A stretch of 64,000 bases of DNA from Bermanella sp044597725 (GTDB lineage Bacteria; Pseudomonadota; Gammaproteobacteria; Pseudomonadales; Oceanobacteraceae), in NCBI RefSeq assembly GCF_044597725.1, contig NZ_CP139003.1, forward strand, positions 2,790,001 to 2,854,000, read 5' to 3'. The translations under genes were made by a program, and so were the position numbers. The notes beneath the pieces were generated by a model, which saw only the letters and a program-made list of their open reading frames with translations, made no database searches and had not been told where the DNA came from. Positions within the stretch are counted from its first letter, which is position 1. Every line of letters begins with the position of its first letter. Below, piece by piece: positions 44,960 through 53,742 of this stretch.

Positions 44960-46993
44960 ATGAATAAAAATAAAATAATAAAGCGCTTACTTATTGCTAA
45001 CCGTGGTGAAATTGCCATACGTATTATGCATAGCGCACAAAAACTAGGCATTCACTGTATTGCACTTTATAGCGATGCTGACCGAGACGCTTTACACGTA
45101 AAACAAAGTAATGAAGCTTGGTATATTGGCCCAAGCCCAGCAAAAGATAGCTACTTGGTTATCGACAAGGTGCTTGCTGTTGCTAAGCAAGCCAACGCTG
45201 ATGCTATTCACCCAGGCTACGGTTTTTTATCTGAAAATGCATTGTTTGCTCAAGCGGTTCAAGATGCAGGAATCATTTGGGTAGGCCCTTCCGTTAACGC
45301 AATTAAAGCCATGGGCTCTAAAAGTGAATCTAAACGATTAATGGAGCAAGCCAACGTACCACTGGTACCCGGCTATCATGGCGATAATCAAGATGAATCG
45401 TTTTTAGCTGAACAAGTGTTAGCGACCGGCTTACCTGTTTTAGTAAAAGCCAGCGCAGGTGGCGGTGGTAAAGGCATGCGTGTAATTGATACGGATGATA
45501 GCAAACAGATTCAAGCCGCCATTGCCGCCGCTAAACGAGAAGGTAAAAATAGCTTTGGCGACGATAAGCTATTGGTTGAAAAATACATAACTCGTCCACG
45601 TCATGTTGAAATTCAAGTTTTTATGGACACTCATGGCAATGGTGTGTATTTATTCGAGCGTGATTGCTCTATTCAGCGTCGTCATCAAAAAGTTGTTGAA
45701 GAGGCACCAGCGCCCAATTTTGACCCAGAGCAAAGAACCTTAATGGGTGAGGCAGCTTTGCAAGCTGCTCGTGCGATTAATTATATTGGCGCAGGTACGG
45801 TAGAGTTTTTATATGATGAAGCGAACGGCAATCCTCATTTTTATTTCATGGAAATGAACACTCGCTTGCAAGTTGAGCACCCGGTAACAGAAATGATTAC
45901 TGGCCAAGACCTTGTCGCCTGGCAATTAAAAGTCGCACAAGGTGATACCCTTCCATTAACTCAAGATCAACTGTCTATTACTGGTCACAGTATGGAGGTG
46001 CGCATCTATGCCGAAGACCCAGATAACGATTTCTTACCCACTACAGGCCAACTTGACTATGTACGTCTACCCCAGTTAATTGAAGGGCGAGTAAGGCTTG
46101 ATACGGGCGTGACTCAAGGTGATAAAGTAAGCCCCTATTATGATCCAATGATTAGCAAATTAATTGTTTGGGGAGAAGATCGTCAACAATGCTTAAGCCA
46201 ATTAAAGAGTGCTTTGCAGTCATATCAAATTGCAGGTGTAACAACTAACCTATCGTTTTTACGTAGAGTGGTAAACCAAGATGACTTTGCCTTAGGTAAG
46301 GTCAGCACGCAGTTTATAGATGAACACCAAGAATTATTACTCAACCCAGCAGGAAATAATCAAAACCATATATTTGCTGCGGCAGCATTTCATTTACTTA
46401 AACGAAGTAGTCTGGGGCTAAATACCCATGCTCGTAACGATAAAAATAGCCCTTGGCATATGGTTAATGGCTTTCGCTTAAATCAAAAAGCCACTGAAAC
46501 CTTGAGTTTTATTGCTTCTAATGATGAGAGAATCGAATTAGAAATAGAGACGCTATCGGAGCAACGCTGGAAAATATCTTTTGATAATATAACCCATGAA
46601 GTAACCGCTCGATCGTTGGGTGATCAGCTTCAATTTGAAGTGGATAACCAATGGCATTGCGTGCATATTATTGAACATAGCAATGAGATTTGGATATACG
46701 ATAACACCTCAGAAACTCATTTAGTATTGCACAAACTAGATTACAACCAACAGGAAGACCTAGCAGGAAGCCTAACGGCGCCCATGAATGGTACTATTAT
46801 CGAAGTGAACTGCCATGTTGGCGATAATGTAAAAGCTGGCGATACGTTATTGATTATGGAAGCCATGAAAATGGAACACAGTATTACCGCACCGGTTGAT
46901 GGCACTATAAAAGAGTTAAGTTTTTCATTAGGTGACCTTGTGGATGAAGGTGCTGTTTTAGTTGATCTAGACGAGCTCGAGACCGAACAATAA
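44960..46993 (+). CDS. liuD: 3-methylcrotonyl-CoA carboxylase alpha (biotin) subunit
   Basis: 677 aa. Biotin carboxylase domain (ATP-grasp) with LLIANRGEIAIRIMHSAQKL, KASAGGGGKGMRVID, the HHQKVVEEAPAP-type loop and MEMNTRLQVEHPVTEMITG. The C-terminal biotin carrier domain has EAMKMEHSI with the biotinylated Lys. It carboxylates biotin and feeds LiuB. The intervening 150 residues are the MCC-type linker. The ribosome site AGGT is weak. Confidence 0.96.
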   Translation: MNKNKIIKRLLIANRGEIAIRIMHSAQKLGIHCIALYSDADRDALHVKQSNEAWYIGPSPAKDSYLVIDKVLAVAKQANADAIHPGYGFLSENALFAQAVQDAGIIWVGPSVNAIKAMGSKSESKRLMEQANVPLVPGYHGDNQDESFLAEQVLATGLPVLVKASAGGGGKGMRVIDTDDSKQIQAAIAAAKREGKNSFGDDKLLVEKYITRPRHVEIQVFMDTHGNGVYLFERDCSIQRRHQKVVEEAPAPNFDPEQRTLMGEAALQAARAINYIGAGTVEFLYDEANGNPHFYFMEMNTRLQVEHPVTEMITGQDLVAWQLKVAQGDTLPLTQDQLSITGHSMEVRIYAEDPDNDFLPTTGQLDYVRLPQLIEGRVRLDTGVTQGDKVSPYYDPMISKLIVWGEDRQQCLSQLKSALQSYQIAGVTTNLSFLRRVVNQDDFALGKVSTQFIDEHQELLLNPAGNNQNHIFAAAAFHLLKRSSLGLNTHARNDKNSPWHMVNGFRLNQKATETLSFIASNDERIELEIETLSEQRWKISFDNITHEVTARSLGDQLQFEVDNQWHCVHIIEHSNEIWIYDNTSETHLVLHKLDYNQQEDLAGSLTAPMNGTIIEVNCHVGDNVKAGDTLLIMEAMKMEHSITAPVDGTIKELSFSLGDLVDEGAVLVDLDELETEQ

Positions 46994-47003
46994 GGTACAA
47001 ATT

Positions 47004-47912
47004 ATGGCATTACCTAAAAATGTTGAGATTATAGAAGTTGGCCCTCGCGACGGCTTACAAAATGAGCCAAAAACACTCAGTGTCGACTTGCGAGTAGAGC
47101 TACTGGAACGCCTGGCTGCTTGTGGTATTCGTAAAATGGAAGCGGGTAGTTTTGTTTCGCCAAAATGGGTTCCACAAATGGCAGATACCGATAAAGTACT
47201 TGATGCGCTTCATGCCAACACAAAACTTGAACATAATGTTTCATACTCTGTACTCACCCCTAACTTAAAAGGCTTGGAAGGTGCAATTCAACATCGAGCT
47301 GATGAAGTTGCTATTTTTGGTGCGGCTAGTGAATCATTCACACAAAAAAATATTAACTGTAGCATTGATGAAAGCCTACAAAGGTTTGACGCTATAATGG
47401 CCCAGGCGCAGCAAATCAATTTACCTGTTAGGGGTTATGTTTCAACCGTCATTGCTTGCCCTTATGAAGGTGAAATAGACCCGCTTACAGTTGCTGAAGT
47501 GGCTAGCCGCTTATACAAAATGGGTTGCTACGAAATCTCACTGGGCGATACCATTGGAGCAGGTACACCCATTAAGTTTATAAAAATGCTTGAAGCGGTA
47601 ATGAAAGAGGTTCCGGCCAATAAGTTAGCCGTTCATTGCCACAATACTTATGGTCAAGCGTTAGCCAATATATATGCGAGCTTACAATTGGGTATTAATA
47701 AAGTTGATAGTGCAGTGGCGGGTTTAGGCGGATGCCCCTACGCAAAAGGAGCTAGCGGAAATATTGCCACTGAAGACGTACTTTATATGCTAGAAGGCAT
47801 GAATATCGAAACCGGCATCAACCTTGACGAACTTTGCAAAACCGGAAACTGGATTTGCCAGAAATTAAACAGAGAGAACCAGAGTAAAGTTGGAAAAGCG
47901 CTTTACGGTTGA
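47004..47912 (+). CDS. liuE: Hydroxymethylglutaryl-CoA lyase
   Basis: 302 aa TIM-barrel lyase. It splits HMG-CoA into acetoacetate and acetyl-CoA, the last step of the leucine pathway. Motifs: VEIIEVGPRDGLQNEPKTLS, SVSPKWVPQMAD-like SFVSPKWVPQMADTDKVL, the Cys-containing GLGGCPYAKGASGNIATEDV and HCHNTYGQALANIYASL (metal-binding HxH). AAGG precedes the ATG, ten bases after liuD. Last gene of the liu operon. Confidence 0.95.
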   Translation: MALPKNVEIIEVGPRDGLQNEPKTLSVDLRVELLERLAACGIRKMEAGSFVSPKWVPQMADTDKVLDALHANTKLEHNVSYSVLTPNLKGLEGAIQHRADEVAIFGAASESFTQKNINCSIDESLQRFDAIMAQAQQINLPVRGYVSTVIACPYEGEIDPLTVAEVASRLYKMGCYEISLGDTIGAGTPIKFIKMLEAVMKEVPANKLAVHCHNTYGQALANIYASLQLGINKVDSAVAGLGGCPYAKGASGNIATEDVLYMLEGMNIETGINLDELCKTGNWICQKLNRENQSKVGKALYG

Positions 47913-47963
47913 ATTATAAGTTGGTCTCTATATCATTAAGTCATATTTATAACGGTAAAGTGT

Positions 47964-48374
47964 ATGCCTTCCGAGACCGACTTAACTGCCCTTCTCAAAA
48001 ACTTGAATCCTATAGTGCTAGAGGATGACTATGTATTTTGTAGTACGAATCTCTCTATTGCAGAGTGCTTACATCTAAAGCCTATTGCGACCTTCCATGA
48101 ACAAGAAGGATTAACACTTGTACTAACCATGAAAACGGCTTTGGCTAACAACATGGTATACGAATCAACATTCCGCTGTATTACACTCACCGTTCAATCG
48201 AGTTTAAATGCAGTAGGATTAACATCCGCTGTGGCAAATATACTCACCCAGCATAATATCAGTGCAAATGTAATTGCAGCTTATTATCACGACCATGTAT
48301 TTGTACCAAGCAACCGTGCAGAGGATGCACTTTCGGCTTTAAAGGACTTATCTAAATCATGCATTACCCCATAA
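47964..48374 (+). CDS. ACT-domain protein (DUF2241/ACT_7-like)
   Basis: 136 aa. Two ACT-like halves: DLTALLKNLNPIVLEDDYVF at the start, and TLTVQSSLNAVGLTSAVANI then LTQHNISANVIAAYYHDHVF, matching a family of short ACT proteins that may bind amino acids. Ends with 16 bases overlapping the next gene. It follows liuE by 51 bases, so it may be co-transcribed, but a role in leucine metabolism is only suggested by place. Confidence 0.8.
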   Translation: MPSETDLTALLKNLNPIVLEDDYVFCSTNLSIAECLHLKPIATFHEQEGLTLVLTMKTALANNMVYESTFRCITLTVQSSLNAVGLTSAVANILTQHNISANVIAAYYHDHVFVPSNRAEDALSALKDLSKSCITP

Positions 48375-49531
48375 TTATTTTTGTTTTTTTCGCTCTATTT
48401 TTTGCACTTTCTACGGATGACGAGTTAAGCAAGGATAGTATAACCTTCATCAATGATTATACATCTCTAACTAATAACTCTAAGAGCAAGGCTTACTGGT
48501 TCTTAATGGGTTTAGATGCACCTAAGGGAATTGATCCTATTGAGTATGGTAAAGCAAAGTTCAGCGACCCTAAAACAGAATACAAACCCGCCGAAACACC
48601 TTTCATAATTTCGTGTAACACCGATAAAATAAGTTGTTTCGAAAAAATCGAACTTGAGAAAGAAAACATAACAGACACGCTTTCTGAGTATCAATACTTG
48701 CTCGAAAACTATCATCATTTTCTCACTCTAGAAGATTACCGAACGTTAAATGTAACCACTATTGAAGGGCCAGGTCCGCTATATTTTCACCTTGTATTCG
48801 CCCATAGATTGTTCTTAACCAGTCAACTCATGAACCCCGATGGTAAGTTCGTCATCACTAATTTAAAAAATAACTTAGTTCAACTTGAATCTATACTTCA
48901 GCAACAAGATACACTTATTGGTTTAATGGTATTGACCCATATGTACGCAACTTCTTTAGATTTTATAAACTACTTTTCAGAAAAGCATAACATAGTCGTC
49001 TCCTTGCCAGCACTCAAAGACTTAACAACCACGTTTAAAAACACACTGCTTACTGAATTCATGCTAACCGTTAATTTGTATAAGGATATGGATGCTAATC
49101 CCAATTTTTTTGAAGAAAAGGGAAATGCACCTGCTTGGTATATAAAGCTAATATTTAAACCAAATATGAACATAAACCAAGAGGCAAGGAAAATACGCTA
49201 TTTTATGGACTGGTTAGATCTAGACAATGATACAGCGTTTAAAGCTTGGCGTGATGAGAGTATTCCCGAGCATACTACTAACCGTATAAGAAACTTTGCA
49301 GGCAGTGCGTTGCTGGAAATAGCAAGTAATGACTATCGTGACTATTTCATCATGGGTAAACTCCTCAACGCAAAAATTGCACTGAGCAATGACAGTTTTG
49401 CCGCAACGCATCCATTTTCTAAACAGTTAGAAATAATACGAAACGAAGAATCCGTTTGCTTTGAATTCCCTGATTCGAGTCAATATGAGGCATATAACTG
49501 TATAGCCAATGTGTACTCACTTACTGAGTAA
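48359..49531 (+). CDS. Exported protein of unknown function
   Basis: 390 aa. The N-terminus (YPIIIFVFFALFFALS) is a signal peptide or anchor. The rest is helical and polar (SKSKAYWFLMGLDAPKGIDP, FAHRLFLTSQLMNPDGKFVI, NPNFFEEKGNAPAWYIKLIF). No known domain. Cys pairs (ISCNTDKISCFEKIE, EAYNCIANVYS) fit a periplasmic location. It overlaps the ACT gene by 16 bases and is convergent with a small lipoprotein whose stop overlaps its last 11 bases. Low GC relative to the liu genes. Confidence 0.7.
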   Translation: MHYPIIIFVFFALFFALSTDDELSKDSITFINDYTSLTNNSKSKAYWFLMGLDAPKGIDPIEYGKAKFSDPKTEYKPAETPFIISCNTDKISCFEKIELEKENITDTLSEYQYLLENYHHFLTLEDYRTLNVTTIEGPGPLYFHLVFAHRLFLTSQLMNPDGKFVITNLKNNLVQLESILQQQDTLIGLMVLTHMYATSLDFINYFSEKHNIVVSLPALKDLTTTFKNTLLTEFMLTVNLYKDMDANPNFFEEKGNAPAWYIKLIFKPNMNINQEARKIRYFMDWLDLDNDTAFKAWRDESIPEHTTNRIRNFAGSALLEIASNDYRDYFIMGKLLNAKIALSNDSFAATHPFSKQLEIIRNEESVCFEFPDSSQYEAYNCIANVYSLTE

Positions 49532-49910
49532 CCAACATATTTGCGGTGGCGGTATATAGGTTCCAGCAACCATCTCCCACTGCGCCTTCTTTTGTTACGC
49601 GAATGTCAGAAATTGCATTGGCACCCAACCGATAAGCTTCAGCCTTCATATCCACAAGTAGTGTCTTTTCTTCTGGCTGTTCGCTAAAGATGCTGCTTTG
49701 GCAACGCTTGCTGCTCACGGTTCCTAATACATTGCTGCTAGAAGGCGCCGCTTCAAATACCTGAACTTGTTTTTCCGACATACGCTTATCGCGTAAGCTC
49801 AGATAGCTTAAATCATTACCCGGTTTCGCCCCAGGCATGGAGCTACAGGCCCCCATGAGTAATAAGGACAGGATAATACCGCTTTGCAGAAGTAAAATAG
49901 GGAATTTCAT
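49521..49910 (-). CDS. RcsF-like lipoprotein
   Basis: 129 aa from the ATG at 49910; the frame extends 27 codons further upstream without support. Lipobox LLLMGACSS makes it a lipoprotein. The core VFEAAPSSSNVLGTVSSKRC, LLVDMKAEAYRLGANAISDI and GDGCWNLYTATANM resembles the RcsF fold (strand-helix-strand with Cys), but only two Cys remain besides the lipid Cys, versus four in E. coli RcsF. Adjacent to acyP on the same strand. Confidence 0.65.
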   Translation of the reverse strand: MKFPILLLQSGIILSLLLMGACSSMPGAKPGNDLSYLSLRDKRMSEKQVQVFEAAPSSSNVLGTVSSKRCQSSIFSEQPEEKTLLVDMKAEAYRLGANAISDIRVTKEGAVGDGCWNLYTATANMLVTQ

Positions 49911-49974
49911 GATGTTCTTCTTTTTATTATTTTTCAGCGTTAGCAGGTTACCAAGACTAACTCTGGATGAGAAG

Positions 49975-50247
49975 TCACTTAAGTACGTCAAATGCGACGA
50001 GTTTGCTGTTCAACGGCACTTTTAACCGATGCACAGTGGCTACCTTGGCCAGTCTGGGTCCTTCGTGGCACCAGTCGAACAATGCTTTCAGCTTAGACTC
50101 ATCAGCCTGAGCTAGTATTTCTACATCACCGTTAGGGAGGTTTCTTACCCATCCCTTAACACCCAAAGCCTCGGCTTTTTTTGCTGCCGAAACCCGATAA
50201 TAAACGCCTTGTACCTTACCCGATACAACGATATGCCATGCTTGCAT
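49975..50247 (-). CDS. acyP: Acylphosphatase
   Basis: 90 aa. The active site is complete: VSGKVQGVYYRVSAAKKAEA with the catalytic Arg, and GVKGWVRNLPNGDVEILAQA with the conserved Asn. Hydrolyses acyl phosphates. Cytosolic, single gene; GGAGTTTAAC-type leader. Confidence 0.92.
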   Translation of the reverse strand: MQAWHIVVSGKVQGVYYRVSAAKKAEALGVKGWVRNLPNGDVEILAQADESKLKALFDWCHEGPRLAKVATVHRLKVPLNSKLVAFDVLK

Positions 50248-50449
50248 AGGTTAAACTCCTTATTGGGCATAAGCATGCCGTGCAGGTAAGAATCGGTCAA
50301 CAACTTGTGGCCATTTGACTCAATCTCAAACACCTCTTTTAACTCGCACCTAAAACAAAAGGTGATGCCCGTCACGAAATGTAAATTATTTTTTACTATA
50401 AGTTACAAAAGATATAAAATAATGCACAAATTTTCCCTAGAGACAAACC

Positions 50450-51544
50450 ATGAGAGCGCTAATTACTTTATTTCTCAGCCTAATAATTCCTATTTCAAGC
50501 TATGCCCAATCTCTAAAGGTACTCAATTGGGGCGACTACATTGACCCCGAGCTAGTACAAGAGTTCGAGCAAAAGCATGCGGTTAACATTGAGTATGTTG
50601 AATTCAATAGTGAAGAAGAGTTCAACAAGCTGTTTTACGACAACAAACACCAGTTCGATGTGGTTTTCCCCAGTTCAACATTGCTGGGCGTGTTAGCCAA
50701 AAAAGGTATGCTAGACCCCATCGATCAAGCAAAAATCAAACACCATGACCAACTTAACAGTGAGGTCATGCAGGAACTACAGTCACAGGACCCTGGTAAT
50801 CGCTTTGGTGTGCCCTATATGTGGGGCACCACGGGAATTGGCATCAATACCAAAGCACTTAAATCCCTTGGTTTATTGGAGTACGCGAATTCTTGGTCTT
50901 TAATTTTTGACGCGGCAAAACGTGAAAAACTAAAACAATGTGGTATTGGTCTTGTTTATGAACGCGATGAGTTGTTTGCTGCCGCTCTTATTTACTTAGG
51001 ATACCCAATTAACACATTGGATAAAGCCCAGCTTTCCACAGCCGGTGAACTTATCAAAGAGGTAGTAGGTGATGCCAAATATGTACATAGCACGCAATAC
51101 ACCGAAGACTTAGGTCGCGGTAAAATTTGTGTTGGCATTGGCTACAGCGGCGATATTTTAGCGGAACTGGACAACAACCCAAACATTGAATATCACATAC
51201 CCAATGAAGGCGCTTCCATGTGGTTCGATATGATGGCCATTCCTAAAAGCAGCCCTAACAAAGACTTAGCGTATGCCTTGATCGATTTTTTATCGACGCC
51301 GGAAATAGCAGGCCGAAACTCAAACTATATTGCTTACCCCACGCCTTTAGACAGCGCTAAGGCTTATGTTGATGGTGAAATTCTTTCTGACGAAACTATT
51401 TACCCTTCGGTTGATGTGCTTTCTCGCTTACAAGCGTTTGCGCCATTAGAGCGCAAAAGCAACAACATTAAACACCGCTTATGGGTAAAGGCACTGTGCA
51501 GCAATGGTAAATGGTGTGTTATGCCCATGAAAAGCTACCTATAG
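50450..51544 (+). CDS. PotD-like polyamine-binding periplasmic protein
   Basis: 364 aa with a signal peptide (LITLFLSLIIPISSYAQ). Spermidine/putrescine-binding fold: LKVLNWGDYIDPELVQEFEQ, NIEYVEFNSEEEFNKLFYDN, FDVVFPSSTLLGVLAKKGML, and YMWGTTGIGINTKALKSLGL, the Trp and Gly-rich part of the binding pocket. No ABC permease or ATPase genes are beside it, so it either shares a transporter encoded elsewhere or acts as a sensor-type binding protein. Confidence 0.88.
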   Translation: MRALITLFLSLIIPISSYAQSLKVLNWGDYIDPELVQEFEQKHAVNIEYVEFNSEEEFNKLFYDNKHQFDVVFPSSTLLGVLAKKGMLDPIDQAKIKHHDQLNSEVMQELQSQDPGNRFGVPYMWGTTGIGINTKALKSLGLLEYANSWSLIFDAAKREKLKQCGIGLVYERDELFAAALIYLGYPINTLDKAQLSTAGELIKEVVGDAKYVHSTQYTEDLGRGKICVGIGYSGDILAELDNNPNIEYHIPNEGASMWFDMMAIPKSSPNKDLAYALIDFLSTPEIAGRNSNYIAYPTPLDSAKAYVDGEILSDETIYPSVDVLSRLQAFAPLERKSNNIKHRLWVKALCSNGKWCVMPMKSYL

Positions 51545-51569
51545 ATTGGTAGACCTTTTCTTCGCTTTA

Positions 51570-51583
51570 TTGACTTATGGCAA
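51570..51583 (+). promoter_or_regulatory. Possible FNR/Anr box upstream of hemN
   Basis: TTGACTTATGGCAA differs by one base from the TTGAY-N4-RTCAA consensus and lies 62 bases upstream of the hemN start. HemN is commonly FNR/Anr controlled because it works in low oxygen. Confidence 0.4.
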
Positions 51584-51645
51584 TTCTGCCATAGGTCGCC
51601 CTTGCTAGACTGCGAACATACTTTTAGATTTTAGTGTGAGAGACC

Positions 51646-53043
51646 ATGTCACAGTCTTTTTCTCCTGGTATCCAGTGGGATATCGAGCTCATCAAGCGTT
51701 ACGATAAATCGGGCCCGAGATACACCTCTTACCCCACAGCGGTGCAATTCAAACCTGGGTTTTCCCATGAGCAGTATCAACATGCTCGAGAGCACAGTGC
51801 TCGTCAGCAGGGCCCATTATCACTGTATGTGCACATCCCGTTTTGTGCCCATGTGTGTTATTACTGTGCCTGTAACAAGGTTATTACCAAGCACAAAGAT
51901 CGTGCAGAACCCTATTTAGAAACACTCTTTAAAGAAATTGAGTTGCGTAGCGCAGGTTATGACAAATCGCGGCCTATAGAGCAGTTACACTGGGGTGGTG
52001 GCACGCCCACATTTATTAGTCATGATGAGATGCGTGCATTAATGGATAAATTGGCTCAACACTTCACGCTGCTTGATACACCAGATCGTGATTATAGTAT
52101 TGAGATTGATCCAAGAGAGTTACAACCCACTACCCTCGCCCACCTGAAAGACATTGGTTTTAACCGTGTGAGTTTGGGCGTACAGGATTTTAATCCGGAA
52201 GTGCAAAAAGCAGTAAATCGTATTCAGCCTAAAGAGATGACCCAAGAGACCTTGCAGCAAGCGCGAGAATTGGGTTATCGCTCAATCAATATTGACTTGA
52301 TTTACGGGCTGCCATTACAAACCCGCGAGAGTTTTCAAGAGACTTTAAGAACGGTTATTGAATTAGACCCCGACCGTATTAGTGTTTTTAATTACGCACA
52401 CCTACCCGAACGGTTTATGCCGCAACGCCGTATTAAACAAGATGACTTACCCAGCCCCGAAGATAAACTGGGCATGCTTGAAGATAGTATCAGACTGCTT
52501 ACAGATGCCGGATACCATTACGTGGGAATGGACCACTTTGCTAAGCCCAGCGACAGTTTGGCTAAAGCCCAAATGGCCGGAAAACTACATCGCAACTTTC
52601 AAGGCTACACCACCCATGAAGACTGCGACTTAGTCGCGTTGGGCGTAAGCGCCATATCACAAGTGGGGCATAGTTACTTCCAGAATACAGCCGATATTAA
52701 TGAGTACATGGATATGCTCAATAATGAGCAACTTCCGCTTAAGCGAGGTGTTGTGCTTACGGATGAAGATGATTTAAGACGTGCTGTCATTAAGCAACTT
52801 ATTTGTCATTTTCAGCTTAATTTCATGGATATTGAACGAGTATTTGATGTGAACTTTAAACAACATTTCGCCCAAGCCTTAAAACAGCTTGAACCATACC
52901 AAGAAGACGGTTTGGTCGAAATTGATGATCGAGGTATTTATGTTACGGCTAAAGGTTCATTGCTGATTCGCAATATTTGCATGCAGTTTGATGAATATCT
53001 TAATCAGCCAGACCATAGCATCCGCTACAGCAAGGTGATCTAG
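51646..53043 (+). CDS. hemN: Oxygen-independent coproporphyrinogen III oxidase HemN
   Basis: 465 aa radical-SAM enzyme of anaerobic haem synthesis. Motifs: DKSGPRYTSYPTAVQFKPGF at the N-terminus, the 4Fe-4S site YVHIPFCAHVCYYCACNKVI (CxxxCxxC), GGGTPTFI, and the HemN C-terminal region with LPSPEDKLGMLEDSIRLLTD and DHFAKPSDSLAKAQMAGKLH. GAGAG precedes the ATG. True HemN rather than HemW, judged from length and the CACN sequence. The dispersed repeat cluster begins soon after its stop. Confidence 0.95.
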   Translation: MSQSFSPGIQWDIELIKRYDKSGPRYTSYPTAVQFKPGFSHEQYQHAREHSARQQGPLSLYVHIPFCAHVCYYCACNKVITKHKDRAEPYLETLFKEIELRSAGYDKSRPIEQLHWGGGTPTFISHDEMRALMDKLAQHFTLLDTPDRDYSIEIDPRELQPTTLAHLKDIGFNRVSLGVQDFNPEVQKAVNRIQPKEMTQETLQQARELGYRSINIDLIYGLPLQTRESFQETLRTVIELDPDRISVFNYAHLPERFMPQRRIKQDDLPSPEDKLGMLEDSIRLLTDAGYHYVGMDHFAKPSDSLAKAQMAGKLHRNFQGYTTHEDCDLVALGVSAISQVGHSYFQNTADINEYMDMLNNEQLPLKRGVVLTDEDDLRRAVIKQLICHFQLNFMDIERVFDVNFKQHFAQALKQLEPYQEDGLVEIDDRGIYVTAKGSLLIRNICMQFDEYLNQPDHSIRYSKVI

Positions 53044-53070
53044 TATTCCGCCACGCTTTCCAAAACCCTC

Positions 53071-53594
53071 AGTAGTGCGGCCGGAGCCTAAGCGCCCCCC
53101 GCAATTGGGATTTCGAAAACTGCTACGGTTTTTAAATCCTGCCGGATTCCCAAAAACGAATTCTAGTCTCGCAAACGCCGCAAGTATGTCCCTATAGGCT
53201 TACACTCGCCATCCATGGCGAGTGAATTGCTCGCTTTAGTATTCATTTTCGGAAATCTCGAAGTTTGCTATTAGGCAAACGCTTATTGTAGTGCGGTCGG
53301 AGCCGTAGGCGACCCCCGCAACAAAACGTTTGGATAATCAAAAAACTTAACGATTTGCGGAAGCTGTTCGTAAAGCGAGCGGCGTTGCGTGCCATGGATG
53401 GCACGCGCGAGCCCACATGGAAGTGTTCACGGCGTCCGTGAGACTACGAACAACTTTCGGAAAGCGGAGCAAGTTTAGAAATCCCCATTGCGGGGGTCGC
53501 TGGGGCTCCGGCCGCACTACTGAGGCTTTCGAAAAGCGTTACGGATAAAGCAGAACCCCATTGCGGGGTCGCCTAAGGCTCCGGCCGCGCTACT
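53071..53594. repeat. Cluster of palindromic dispersed repeats (copy 2)
   Basis: One direct unit AGTAGTGCGGCCGGAGCCTA (53071-53109), a variant unit GTAGTGCGGTCGG (53288-53324), and two inverted units (53483-53521 and 53556-53594). The middle, 53288-53465, matches 26449-26625 closely, with CGATTTGCGGAAGCTGTTCG and GAACAACTTTCGGAAAGCG in the same order. It has no gene. Same family as 26141-26775. Confidence 0.9.
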
Positions 53595-53742
53595 GAAGCA
53601 CAACAAAGCGAACATTCGTTAGCTTAAAACTATCGATTTCTACCCATAAATTCTAATTATAAATCACTATTTTTGCTTACAAATGTTTACTGAACCAATA
53701 TTTCAGCATACACTTGTTCACTGTAATTATTAGAGGTGGTTT

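Noticed and set aside
51570..51583. A definite FNR site at hemN
   Set aside because: One mismatch in the second half-site and no further support; listed only as possible.
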